Assembly: GCA_019454665.1 (NCBI GenBank)
Contig: JACFNW010000065.1
Coordinates: forward strand, 1-8,933
Length of the DNA stretch: 8,933 nt
Source: Fimbriimonadaceae bacterium
GTDB lineage: Bacteria > Armatimonadota > Fimbriimonadia > Fimbriimonadales > Fimbriimonadaceae
Direction of reading: 5' to 3'
Shown here: piece after piece, positions 1 to 5,719 of the stretch
Numbering within the stretch: position 1 is the first letter of the stretch
How the letters are laid out: the number at the start of each line of letters is the position of its first letter
Translations under genes and position numbers: made by a program
Notes under the pieces: model-generated
Told to the model about the DNA's origin: nothing
The model's database searches: none
What the model saw: the letters and a program-made list of their open reading frames with translations, nothing else

Positions 1-1
1 C

Positions 2-577
2 GAACTGGACACCCTCGGCGTGCGGGCCAAGCGCTACATCTTGAATGTGGGCGGCATCAATCCGCGGAAGAACCTCGTGGGCCTGGTCAGGGCTTTTGGG
101 GAGATCGCCAGCCGACCCGAGCAAGCCGATCTTGGCTTGGTGGTGGCTGGTCCGAAGGGTTGGAAGGACGATGCCGTTTACCAGACCGTCGCGGAACTGG
201 GGTTGGAAGGGCGCGTGGATTTCGTCGGGTTCGTGGACGACGCTCAGATCGCCACGCTCATGGCGCGGTGCGAGTGCTTCGCCTACCCGTCGCACTACGA
301 GGGCTTCGGTTTGCCCATCCTCGAAGCGTTCGCGCTGGGGGCCAGGGTGGTGACCAGCGCAACCTCCTCGATGCCCGAAGTGGGCGGCGACGTGGCCACC
401 TACGCCGACCCGAGCGACCCTGGCTCGATCGCCCGAGCCCTGACCGAAGCGCTGGCCGAAACCGCCGACGTCCGCAGCGAACGCATCGCTCGGGGGCAGG
501 AACGTGCGGGTGCCTTCACGTGGCAGCGAACCGCCGAGGCCACCCTGCGGGCGCTCAAGGAGCTTCATGCACGCTAG
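2..577 (+). CDS. GT4 glycosyltransferase, C-terminal part (5' end outside window)
   Basis: This is the C-terminal half of a GT-B-fold glycosyltransferase of family GT4. Such enzymes transfer a sugar from a nucleotide-sugar donor at the cytoplasmic face during glycan assembly. The reading frame is open to the first base, so the N-terminal acceptor domain lies upstream of the window. What remains is the donor-binding domain: a phosphate-loop-like stretch (NVGGINPRKNL), a beta strand with VVAGPKGW, the FVGFV strand, and the E-x7-E signature in YEGFGLPILE, which is typical of retaining GT4 enzymes. It then continues through PEVGGD to a helical C-terminus. It overlaps the next glycosyltransferase by 11 bases and resembles it closely in motif order, so the two look like tandem paralogues. 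The donor and acceptor sugars cannot be read from the sequence. Confidence 0.93.
   Translation, partial: ELDTLGVRAKRYILNVGGINPRKNLVGLVRAFGEIASRPEQADLGLVVAGPKGWKDDAVYQTVAELGLEGRVDFVGFVDDAQIATLMARCECFAYPSHYEGFGLPILEAFALGARVVTSATSSMPEVGGDVATYADPSDPGSIARALTEALAETADVRSERIARGQERAGAFTWQRTAEATLRALKELHAR
557..562 (+). promoter_or_regulatory. Ribosome binding site for second glycosyltransferase
   Basis: AAGGAG lies four bases before the ATG at 567, inside the coding sequence of the preceding gene. It selects this ATG over the upstream GTG codon at 504 in the same frame, which would overlap the previous gene by 74 bases. Confidence 0.7.
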
Positions 578-1739
578 GCCGTTGCGCATCGGCGTCAGCG
601 CCGTGCTGCTCGACACGCGCGACGGCTATCGCAAGGCCGGTATCGGGCGCTACGTCATGCGCATGCTGGACGGATTGGCCGAGCGGGGGCGCGGACACCG
701 GTACGAGGTGTACGTCCCCGCCGGGATGCCGCTCGAAGACCGGTGGCTCGCGGGAGGCCTCCGGTTCCACGAAGTTTCGTTCAGCCGCCGCCCGCAGCGT
801 GTGTGGTGGGAGTTCGCCAAGCCGCCATACGCAATCGCCGAGCACGGTCTGGACGCGTGGTTCTCGATGGCGACGGGGTTGCCATGCAGATGTTCGGCCA
901 AGCGGGTCGTGATGATCCACGATCTCGTGCCGGTCCTCTACCCCGAGTTCTTCAAGCGGCGCAAGGCCGTCTACCAAAGGTGGGCACTGGCCTACGCGTG
1001 CCGCAACGCCGACCTGGTGCTGACGAACAGCGAGGCCACGGCCCGCGATATCCGACGCGTTTACGGACGTCAGACGCCGATCGCCGTCACTCCCTTGGGG
1101 CCGGGCAACGACGCGCCGCCCCTAGCGCCCGAGGGCGTGTCCCGGGCACGGCTGGCGACCCTCGGCGTCGCCCACCAGCGCTTCTTGTTCACGCTCGGGA
1201 CTCTGGAGCCCCGCAAGAACCTGCGTCGGCTGATCGAGGCGTTGGCCGTGGTGCGGCGTCAGCCCTCCGCCGCCGACGTCGGATTGGTCGTGGCCGGCGC
1301 CCCAGGCTGGCGCGAAAGCGACATCGGCGAGTTCATTGCTCACCAAGGACTGAACGACGCCATCACGTTTCTCGGCTACGTGCCCGACGAAGACCTTCCC
1401 GCCTTGTTTGCCGCTGCCGAGGCGTTCGTGTTCCCCTCGCTGTACGAGGGGTTTGGCATCCCCGTCCTGGAGGCCATGCGCGCGGGAGCCCCCGTCCTGT
1501 CGGGAGATCACGCCGCGATGAAGGAAGTTGGCGGGGATGCATGCCTCTACTTCGACGCCGCGTCCGTCGCGTCCATCGCCGAGACGATCTCGCGGTTCCT
1601 TGCCGCGCCCGAGCGTCAGGCCAGGGCTGCAAGGGGGTTTGCTCAAGCGGAGGGATTCGATTGGCGGCGAACCGTGGACTTGACTTTGGATGCGATCGAG
1701 GCCTGTGTACGGAACCCCGAGCGGCGGAAAGGAGTTTGA
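567..1739 (+). CDS. GT4 glycosyltransferase, full length
   Basis: This is a complete 390-residue GT-B glycosyltransferase of family GT4, the usual length for the family. The N-terminal acceptor domain begins at about residue 6 (RIGVSAVLLD) and has the glycine-rich GIGRYV motif near residues 25-30, as in mannosyltransferase-like GT4 proteins of polysaccharide clusters. MIHDLVP (116-122) and LTNSEATARDI (152-162) are typical of the same group. The donor-binding domain starts near residue 207 (FTLGTLEPRKNL), with VVAGAPGW at 241-248 and the E-x7-E pair at Glu294 and Glu302. There are no membrane segments, so it should work in the cytoplasm or at the inner membrane surface. It is probably translationally coupled to the upstream gene through the 11-base overlap. 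Its place before an exosortase suggests a role in exported polysaccharide or glycoprotein glycan synthesis. The sugar specificity is unknown. Confidence 0.95.
   Translation: MHARPLRIGVSAVLLDTRDGYRKAGIGRYVMRMLDGLAERGRGHRYEVYVPAGMPLEDRWLAGGLRFHEVSFSRRPQRVWWEFAKPPYAIAEHGLDAWFSMATGLPCRCSAKRVVMIHDLVPVLYPEFFKRRKAVYQRWALAYACRNADLVLTNSEATARDIRRVYGRQTPIAVTPLGPGNDAPPLAPEGVSRARLATLGVAHQRFLFTLGTLEPRKNLRRLIEALAVVRRQPSAADVGLVVAGAPGWRESDIGEFIAHQGLNDAITFLGYVPDEDLPALFAAAEAFVFPSLYEGFGIPVLEAMRAGAPVLSGDHAAMKEVGGDACLYFDAASVASIAETISRFLAAPERQARAARGFAQAEGFDWRRTVDLTLDAIEACVRNPERRKGV
1728..1734 (+). promoter_or_regulatory. Strong Shine-Dalgarno sequence with no long gene at its ATG
   Basis: AAAGGAG lies four bases before an ATG at 1739, the same arrangement as the ribosome binding site at 557-562. 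The ATG begins only a 35-codon frame, while the exosortase starts about 90 bases later. It may serve the small ORF or it may be coincidental. Confidence 0.45.
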
Positions 1740-1846
1740 TGAAGGAGACCCACGGCAGAGTCGGACAAAAGGTGTCGGACAGCGGCAGAACGCGCCGGTG
1801 CGGTAGCCTTGCGAGCAATCCATGGAAGTTGGTGCGGGACAGGTGA
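1739..1846 (+). CDS. Possible 35-residue basic small ORF between glycosyltransferase and exosortase
   Basis: A short frame begins at an ATG overlapping the glycosyltransferase stop as TGATG and ends in a TGA that overlaps an in-frame GTG of the exosortase as GTGA. It has a good Shine-Dalgarno sequence, AAAGGAG, four bases upstream. The peptide starts MKETHGRVGQ, is rich in Arg and Lys, and has no membrane segment or motif I recognise. It could be a real small protein, or a leader peptide whose translation couples the two flanking genes. It could also be chance, because this frame is open for several hundred bases upstream as a shadow of the glycosyltransferase. The sequence supports the start signal and the overlaps. 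Expression and function are inference. Confidence 0.3.
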   Translation: MKETHGRVGQKVSDSGRTRRCGSLASNPWKLVRDR

Positions 1847-2943
1847 CAGAAGCAAAGGTGGAAGCGGCGCCAGCCGCCAAATCGCCGCTGAAGGGCCTCA
1901 GCGTGGACTTGGTGCTCAAGTCGCCCGCGTTCCTGCCCGGCGTCGCTCTCATGGCGGGCCTGGTCGCTGCGTTCTGGCCGCTCATCAAAGCGATGCCGGA
2001 GCTGTGGCTCAGCGAAGACGGCTACTACTCGCACGGGTTTCTCGTCCCGTTGATCTCGGGCTACGTCATCTACCGCTGGTGGAACGCGGGTCCACGATTG
2101 TGGTCCACGTTCGCCTCGTTGACTGCGGTTTCGGCCCTCGCGATTCCTGTCGTGCGGCTGATGACGGGTTCGTTCAACACGTCCGCGCTGATGTGGTCGG
2201 GCGTGGTTCTGGCGGCGGGCGGGTTGCTCACCGGGCTCCAGTATCTGGTCGAGCGCTCAGTGTTCGTCGGCGACGACGACGGGTCTTTCAAGGGCCTGAG
2301 TTCGCTGCCCGTGAGGCCGTTCTGGCCCGCGTTGATCCTATTCCTGCCGATCATCTGGATATTGCGTCCGGCCTACATTCAGGAGATTGACGCGTTCCTA
2401 TCGCTGCTTTTCCTGCTCTCGCTGATGTTCGGCGTGTGGTTTGTGGCCGGCGGGCGATGGATGATCGCCTTGAGCCTGCCCATCGTCTATCTGGCGTTCG
2501 CGTTGCCGATCTGGACGATGATCATTGACATCTATCTGAACCCGCTTCAGATCATCAGCACCGATGTCGCCTACAGTCTGCTCAAGGCGTTCGCGTTGAA
2601 CCCATACCGCGACGACGTGACGACGATCCTGTTGAACCGGTTCACGCTGAACGTCGCCGTGCCGTGCAGCGGCCTCAAGTTGGTGCTGGCGCTCACGGCC
2701 TTCACGTTTTTCTTCGTGCTGATCGCCAAGCTCAAGTGGTGGGGCAACCTCGCTATGGTGCTGCTCGTCATCCCGCTGGCCCTGTTCATCAACGGGCTCC
2801 GCATCGCGCTCATCGGCGTGGTCGGCAACGAGTTCGGGCACGAGGCGGGCATGGCGTTCCACGACTACAGCGGCTTCATCACGCTGATCCTCTGCTTCAT
2901 CATCCTCTTCCAGTTCGCGAGGCTTTTGGGATGGAAAGAATAG
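1822..2943 (+). CDS. Exosortase/archaeosortase family transpeptidase
   Basis: This is a multi-pass inner-membrane protein of the exosortase family. These are cysteine transpeptidases thought to cut C-terminal sorting signals of the PEP-CTERM type and attach the protein to a surface component. The 373-residue protein has a hydrophilic N-terminus of about 35 residues and then roughly eight or more hydrophobic segments. The early family motif is at 65-84 (EDGYYSHGFLVPLISGYVIY). The catalytic residues are all present: Cys282 in VPCSGLK, Arg327 in NGLRIAL, and His347 in FHDYSG. The start is uncertain. ATG 1822 has only a weak ribosome site, and GTG 1843 gives a protein seven residues shorter that abuts a small ORF. 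It overlaps the EpsI gene by 13 bases, the usual partner arrangement. No candidate substrate with a C-terminal sorting signal is in the window. Confidence 0.95.
   Translation: MEVGAGQVTEAKVEAAPAAKSPLKGLSVDLVLKSPAFLPGVALMAGLVAAFWPLIKAMPELWLSEDGYYSHGFLVPLISGYVIYRWWNAGPRLWSTFASLTAVSALAIPVVRLMTGSFNTSALMWSGVVLAAGGLLTGLQYLVERSVFVGDDDGSFKGLSSLPVRPFWPALILFLPIIWILRPAYIQEIDAFLSLLFLLSLMFGVWFVAGGRWMIALSLPIVYLAFALPIWTMIIDIYLNPLQIISTDVAYSLLKAFALNPYRDDVTTILLNRFTLNVAVPCSGLKLVLALTAFTFFFVLIAKLKWWGNLAMVLLVIPLALFINGLRIALIGVVGNEFGHEAGMAFHDYSGFITLILCFIILFQFARLLGWKE
2919..2922 (+). promoter_or_regulatory. Ribosome binding site for EpsI gene
   Basis: GAGG lies eight bases before the ATG at 2931, within the last codons of the exosortase gene. 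It supports that ATG over longer starts in the same frame, which would run deep into the exosortase coding sequence. Confidence 0.55.
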
Positions 2944-3641
2944 AAGAAACCCCTGTCGCCAACGATGCCCCCGTCAAGAAGGGCTCCCCCATCCTGTTGC
3001 GCACCTATGTGCTGGCCGGGGTTTTGGCTGCCGCCGGAGCCTATTTCGCCTTTTCGGCACGGCCCGCCCAGGCCACCAAGACGGAGGACGACTTGGAGAA
3101 GCTGGCCCCCTACTCGATGCCGGCCTACCGGTATGTTCCCAGCCCGGACGACCCCGACCAGAGCTACAAGATGAGCCAGTCCACCTACGACGTGCTGGTT
3201 CCCTACGGCATCGTGGCGCGGCGGTTCGAGGGCACGAACAAGGCGTTCGACGTGGTGCTCATCGCCAGCAACAAGAAGGAGAGCTTCCACGACCCGCGCG
3301 TATGCTTCTCGGCGCAAGGCTGGAACATCATCCAGGAAGACCGCATCCAGATCCCGACCAAGACGCGGGGCACGATCTCGGCAAGCTTGGCTCAGCTTCA
3401 GCACGCCGAGATGGGCAAGGGCTTCGCCGTGTACTTCTATCGCGGCCCGAAGAACTTCTCGCCCACGACCATGGGCATCAAGCTGGACATCTTCTGGGAG
3501 CAGCTTTTTGGGCAGGGCAACACCGACGGCGTGTTCTATCGGTTCATCCCCCTGTATCGAAACGCCACCAAGGAAGACCTCGTGACGTTCATCGGCGAGT
3601 ACATGGACGCGGCCCACGAATCGAGCGGCGGCTACTTCTGA
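2931..3641 (+). CDS. EpsI-family exosortase-associated protein
   Basis: This is a 236-residue protein of the EpsI family (DUF3485-type), found beside exosortases or fused to their C-terminus. Its biochemical role is not established. A single membrane anchor at about residues 21-42 is followed by a domain expected to lie outside the inner membrane. The family signature is clear at 120-131 (HDPRVCFSAQGW), matching the usual pattern of His, a Cys five residues later, then Gly-Trp. His120, Cys125 and Trp131 are the key positions. Downstream, VYFYRG (167-172) and the aromatic FYRFIPLYR stretch (202-210) fit the family's conserved beta core. It overlaps the exosortase gene by 13 bases, so the two are almost certainly co-translated and probably act together. 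The frame extends further upstream, but only as a shadow of the exosortase. Confidence 0.9.
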   Translation: MERIEETPVANDAPVKKGSPILLRTYVLAGVLAAAGAYFAFSARPAQATKTEDDLEKLAPYSMPAYRYVPSPDDPDQSYKMSQSTYDVLVPYGIVARRFEGTNKAFDVVLIASNKKESFHDPRVCFSAQGWNIIQEDRIQIPTKTRGTISASLAQLQHAEMGKGFAVYFYRGPKNFSPTTMGIKLDIFWEQLFGQGNTDGVFYRFIPLYRNATKEDLVTFIGEYMDAAHESSGGYF

Positions 3642-3648
3642 GCGACGG

Positions 3649-4212
3649 GTGAACTACCGCAAGGAGGACAAGGTCGGGTGGTGGATCGCCGGCGGGGCGG
3701 GTGCGATCCTCATCGGCTTCCTCGTCAGCCTCATGCTGTACGGGGCCGGCACGCTGGTCTACATGCGCTCCGACAACCCGAGCCTCCTGCTCTTTGCGCC
3801 CATCGGGCCTGCGTTGATCATCCTCGGCATCGTCTCGGTGGTCGTCGGATTGCGGCAGGGCTTCAAGCACGCCAAACCCGCCACGGGCAAGGAGGCGGTC
3901 CTGCACTTGAGCGAGGTGCTGGTGGTGTCTCGGTTCGCCGAAATCCCCGGCATCGGAACGTGGTTCTCCGACTTCGACACCTTGGAAGATCCCAAAACGC
4001 GCTTCCTCGTGCAGCTTGAGACCGAGCAAGGAGACATCCGCGAATACCACTGCGCCATCGAAGTGCTGCTGAGCGTCGGCGAGGGCATGCGGGGGCGCGC
4101 CATTGTTCAAGGCAACTGGCTCACCCAGTTCATCCCGCAGGCGGGGAGCATCGCACGCAACGATCTGGACCGCCAACTGTTGCCGCCCATAGACCGCGAA
4201 AGCCCGCCATAG
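3649..4212 (+). CDS. Two-TM membrane protein of unknown function in exosortase block
   Basis: I do not recognise this 187-residue protein. It has a short charged N-terminus (MNYRKEDKVG), two strongly hydrophobic segments at about 11-37 and 47-68, and then a soluble region of about 115 residues. The soluble region has alternating hydrophobic strands (LHLSEVLVV, TRFLVQLET, REYHCAIEVL) and looks beta-rich. The N-terminus and the soluble domain are probably on the same side, most likely cytoplasmic given the positive charges at RQGFKHAK. It starts with GTG seven bases after the EpsI stop, with no strong ribosome site, so coupling to EpsI is likely. Its position as the last gene before a strong hairpin makes it a candidate accessory of the exosortase or glycan machinery, but that rests on position alone. 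Confidence 0.8.
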   Translation: MNYRKEDKVGWWIAGGAGAILIGFLVSLMLYGAGTLVYMRSDNPSLLLFAPIGPALIILGIVSVVVGLRQGFKHAKPATGKEAVLHLSEVLVVSRFAEIPGIGTWFSDFDTLEDPKTRFLVQLETEQGDIREYHCAIEVLLSVGEGMRGRAIVQGNWLTQFIPQAGSIARNDLDRQLLPPIDRESPP

Positions 4213-4224
4213 GCGGGCTTTCGC
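4196..4224. terminator. Hairpin terminator between convergent genes
   Basis: This is a perfect 13-bp inverted repeat: GCGAAAGCCCGCC at 4196-4208, a three-base ATA loop, and GGCGGGCTTTCGC at 4212-4224. The stem has a GC core with AAA and TTT near its base, a form that reads equally well in both directions. No separate T-run follows. The stop codon of the upstream gene (4210-4212) sits in the loop, so the left arm encodes its last residues. It lies just before the end of a minus-strand gene, which fits a shared bidirectional terminator. Confidence 0.85.
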
Positions 4225-4243
4225 AGCGCGGACCGCTGTCGGA

Positions 4244-4975
4244 TCAGAGCTCGCTGATCCAGCGTCGGATCGTGTCGTTTACCTGCGGTGCGTGGGTGTA
4301 TTGCACCAGATGACCGCCCTCCAGTTGAACCGAGGGGTTGCCCGCACTGGGAATCACGCGGTTGTACTTGCCATGAATCTGCAACACGGGGACGTTCGCG
4401 AAGTCCACCTCGGGGCCGTTGAACCGCCAGTTGGCGGTTTGGCTCACCGCCCAGCGATAGAACTCGAGGTCGGCGCGCTTGGCCATCTCCATGAGTCGTT
4501 CTTTGGCGCGCCGGTTCAAACCGTCCTCGTTGACGCTGGCCGCTGTCTTCACGAGCCGCTTCCGCAGGACCTTGTCAGAAACGCGCGAGTTGATGAACGC
4601 CTTCATCTTGAAGCCCATCGAAACCGCCCGGCGGGATCGGTAGCCGGAGATCAGGACAAGACCGCCCAGATGGTCGCGGACATAGGGCTTTCGGGCCATC
4701 TCGAGGGCGACGACGGCGCCAAAGCCCACCCCGCCGATGACCGCCCCGCTCGGAAAATTCAGCCAGCGTGCGAAACGCTCGGCGTAAGCCGACAGGTCCT
4801 CGCCATCGTGCGGGCGAATCCAACTCGGCGTGCGCAGGTGCGGGAACTCGCGGATCTGCTCGTCGAACAAGCGGTGGTCGCTTGCGAAATCCGGCAGAAG
4901 AAAGAACGGCCTGGGCATCAGGGCCGGAGCAACAATCGCTTGCTCGATACGAAGTTGGGTACGCGAATTCACCAT
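4244..4975 (-). CDS. Alpha/beta-hydrolase-fold protein, probably catalytically inactive
   Basis: This is a 243-residue single-domain alpha/beta hydrolase. The first core strand is FFLLPDF at 24-30, followed by a nucleophile-elbow strand (AVIGGVGFGAVVALEMA, 78-94), a helical lid and a C-terminal core. Two triad positions look wrong. The elbow reads G-V-G-F-G, so the expected Ser is Gly84 (codon GGC). The usual H-G-x-x-D acid position reads HGKYN, giving Asn205 (codon AAC). The His is kept (His222 in GGHLVQYTHA). No signal peptide is seen, so it is probably cytoplasmic. I chose ATG 4975 because GAGG lies nine bases upstream. ATG 4984 directly abuts that GAGG, TTG 4990 is less likely, and ATG 4918 is an alternative just before the core. 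It may be a binding or regulatory protein; its natural ligand is unknown. Confidence 0.85.
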   Translation of the reverse strand: MVNSRTQLRIEQAIVAPALMPRPFFLLPDFASDHRLFDEQIREFPHLRTPSWIRPHDGEDLSAYAERFARWLNFPSGAVIGGVGFGAVVALEMARKPYVRDHLGGLVLISGYRSRRAVSMGFKMKAFINSRVSDKVLRKRLVKTAASVNEDGLNRRAKERLMEMAKRADLEFYRWAVSQTANWRFNGPEVDFANVPVLQIHGKYNRVIPSAGNPSVQLEGGHLVQYTHAPQVNDTIRRWISEL

Positions 4976-4984
4976 CTGGGACAT

Positions 4985-4988
4985 CCTC
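4985..4988 (-). promoter_or_regulatory. Ribosome binding site deciding the hydrolase start
   Basis: On the minus strand GAGG lies nine bases before ATG 4975 and immediately before ATG 4984. The spacing favours the former start. Confidence 0.5.
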
Positions 4989-5036
4989 AAGATACTGCCT
5001 CGATCCGATTATTGGCGTCGCAAACCGGCCCTGGAG

Positions 5037-5057
5037 GTGAATTCACGGGAGAATTCA
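5037..5057. repeat. Paired GAATTCA repeats, possible operator upstream of hydrolase gene
   Basis: GAATTCA occurs at 5039-5045 and again at 5051-5057, with starts 12 bases apart. The first copy lies inside a perfect 10-bp palindrome, GTGAATTCAC (5037-5046). A third copy at 4965-4971 overlaps the first codons of the hydrolase gene. The placement upstream of a minus-strand start is what an operator would show, but no regulator is identified and no convincing promoter hexamers are seen around it. Confidence 0.3.
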
Positions 5058-5135
5058 TCCCAACGCCATGCCAGCAACGATCACAGGTTATCGCGCTCCG
5101 CGGAGCCCACCAAGTCCCACTTCTGGGGGACACGG

Positions 5136-5633
5136 CTAGGGCGAGCAAGCGTTCTCGTCCAGATACGCCCGGACCATGGCCCGCGCACGGTGCAGCCGAG
5201 ACTTGACCGCGGCGACCGTGAGCCCGAGGGCCTCCGCCGTCTCCTCGGCGGTTCGGCCCTCGATCTCCCTCATCTCGTAAACCGGCCGGTACAGAGCGGG
5301 CAACGTCCCCACGGCGCTCTTGACGCAGGACACCAGGTGGTCTTGCTCGGCACGTAGGCTGGGATCGGCCCCTTCGTCCGCGAAGTCCATATCTCCGAGC
5401 GAGGACAGCGGCCGCAATTCCTCGCGGTGCCGCATCCGAGCACAAATGCGACGCCCGATCTGCGACACCCAGCCCCGGAATGCCGACTCGTCGCGCAATT
5501 GGGAGGCGTGCTCGAAGGCGCGCAGCAGGGCTTGGACCAGGGCGTCCTCGGCGTCGTCGTGGTTGCCGCACACGCGGACCATCTGCCGGTACACGGCATC
5601 CTTGTGCCTTTGGGCCAGCTTCTCGAAGTCCAT
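5136..5633 (-). CDS. ECF-type RNA polymerase sigma-70 factor
   Basis: This is a 165-residue sigma-70 family protein of the extracytoplasmic-function type, which directs RNA polymerase to a specific promoter set. Region 2 spans about residues 5-70, with the typical GNHDDAEDALVQALLRAF helix (23-40) and the AFRGWVSQIGRRIC stretch (51-64) that binds the -10 element and core polymerase. A short acidic linker follows (about 75-100). Region 4 covers about 103-158, with the helix-turn-helix EETAEALGLTVAAVKSRLHRAR (130-151) for -35 recognition. Length and two-domain layout are typical. ATG 5633 was chosen because region 2 starts directly after it; the frame runs a further 19 codons upstream but those do not look conserved. 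There is no clear Shine-Dalgarno sequence. No anti-sigma gene lies next to it. The next gene on the strand is the hydrolase-fold protein 160 bases downstream, and the divergent neighbour encodes a secreted protein. Confidence 0.92.
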   Translation of the reverse strand: MDFEKLAQRHKDAVYRQMVRVCGNHDDAEDALVQALLRAFEHASQLRDESAFRGWVSQIGRRICARMRHREELRPLSSLGDMDFADEGADPSLRAEQDHLVSCVKSAVGTLPALYRPVYEMREIEGRTAEETAEALGLTVAAVKSRLHRARAMVRAYLDENACSP

Positions 5634-5655
5634 TCGGGTGATTGTTGCACAGCCC

Positions 5656-5667
5656 GGCAACCTTGCC
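5656..5667. promoter_or_regulatory. Small dyad in divergent promoter region
   Basis: GGCAA-CC-TTGCC forms five-base inverted half-sites with a two-base centre. It lies between the divergent sigma-factor and secreted-protein genes, about 40 bases upstream of the TATAAT at 5708. The position suits a regulator site, but a dyad this short is not significant alone. Confidence 0.2.
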
Positions 5668-5707
5668 AGCCCACGAATGGCGACCTCCAAGCCATCCGGG
5701 ACCTCCC

Positions 5708-5713
5708 TATAAT
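5708..5713 (+). promoter_or_regulatory. Consensus -10 element (TATAAT) for a leaderless gene
   Basis: A perfect TATAAT ends six bases before the ATG at 5720. Transcription would normally start about seven bases after such an element, so the mRNA would begin at or next to the A of the ATG. There is no Shine-Dalgarno sequence before the ATG, as expected for leaderless translation. No good -35 hexamer is present at 16-18 bases; CTCCAA occupies that place. Confidence 0.6.
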
Positions 5714-5719
5714 GCGGGC

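Noticed and set aside
743..1738. Long plus-strand open frame overlapping the second glycosyltransferase
   Set aside because: Its translation is Arg/Pro/Gly-rich with no motif, and it lies under a gene with clear GT4 signatures in another frame; it is a GC-rich shadow. Only its last 36 codons (from 1739) are considered separately.
1740..1842. Possible riboswitch upstream of the exosortase
   Set aside because: GTCGGACA is repeated at 1760 and 1774 and the gap is GC-rich, but I could not fold it into a cyclic-di-GMP, cobalamin or other class with its conserved core.
2398..3617. Minus-strand open frames opposite the exosortase and EpsI genes
   Set aside because: No motifs and mirror-like composition; the plus strand carries catalytic motifs and ribosome sites.
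5095..5132. Possible terminator after the sigma-factor gene
   Set aside because: GTCCC...GGGAC and GCTCCGCGGAGC are short stems with poor loops and no T-run; too weak to call.
4292..5206. 304-codon plus-strand open frame antisense to the hydrolase and sigma-factor genes
   Set aside because: No family features, His/Arg/Gln-rich shadow composition and no start signal, while the opposite strand encodes recognisable domains.
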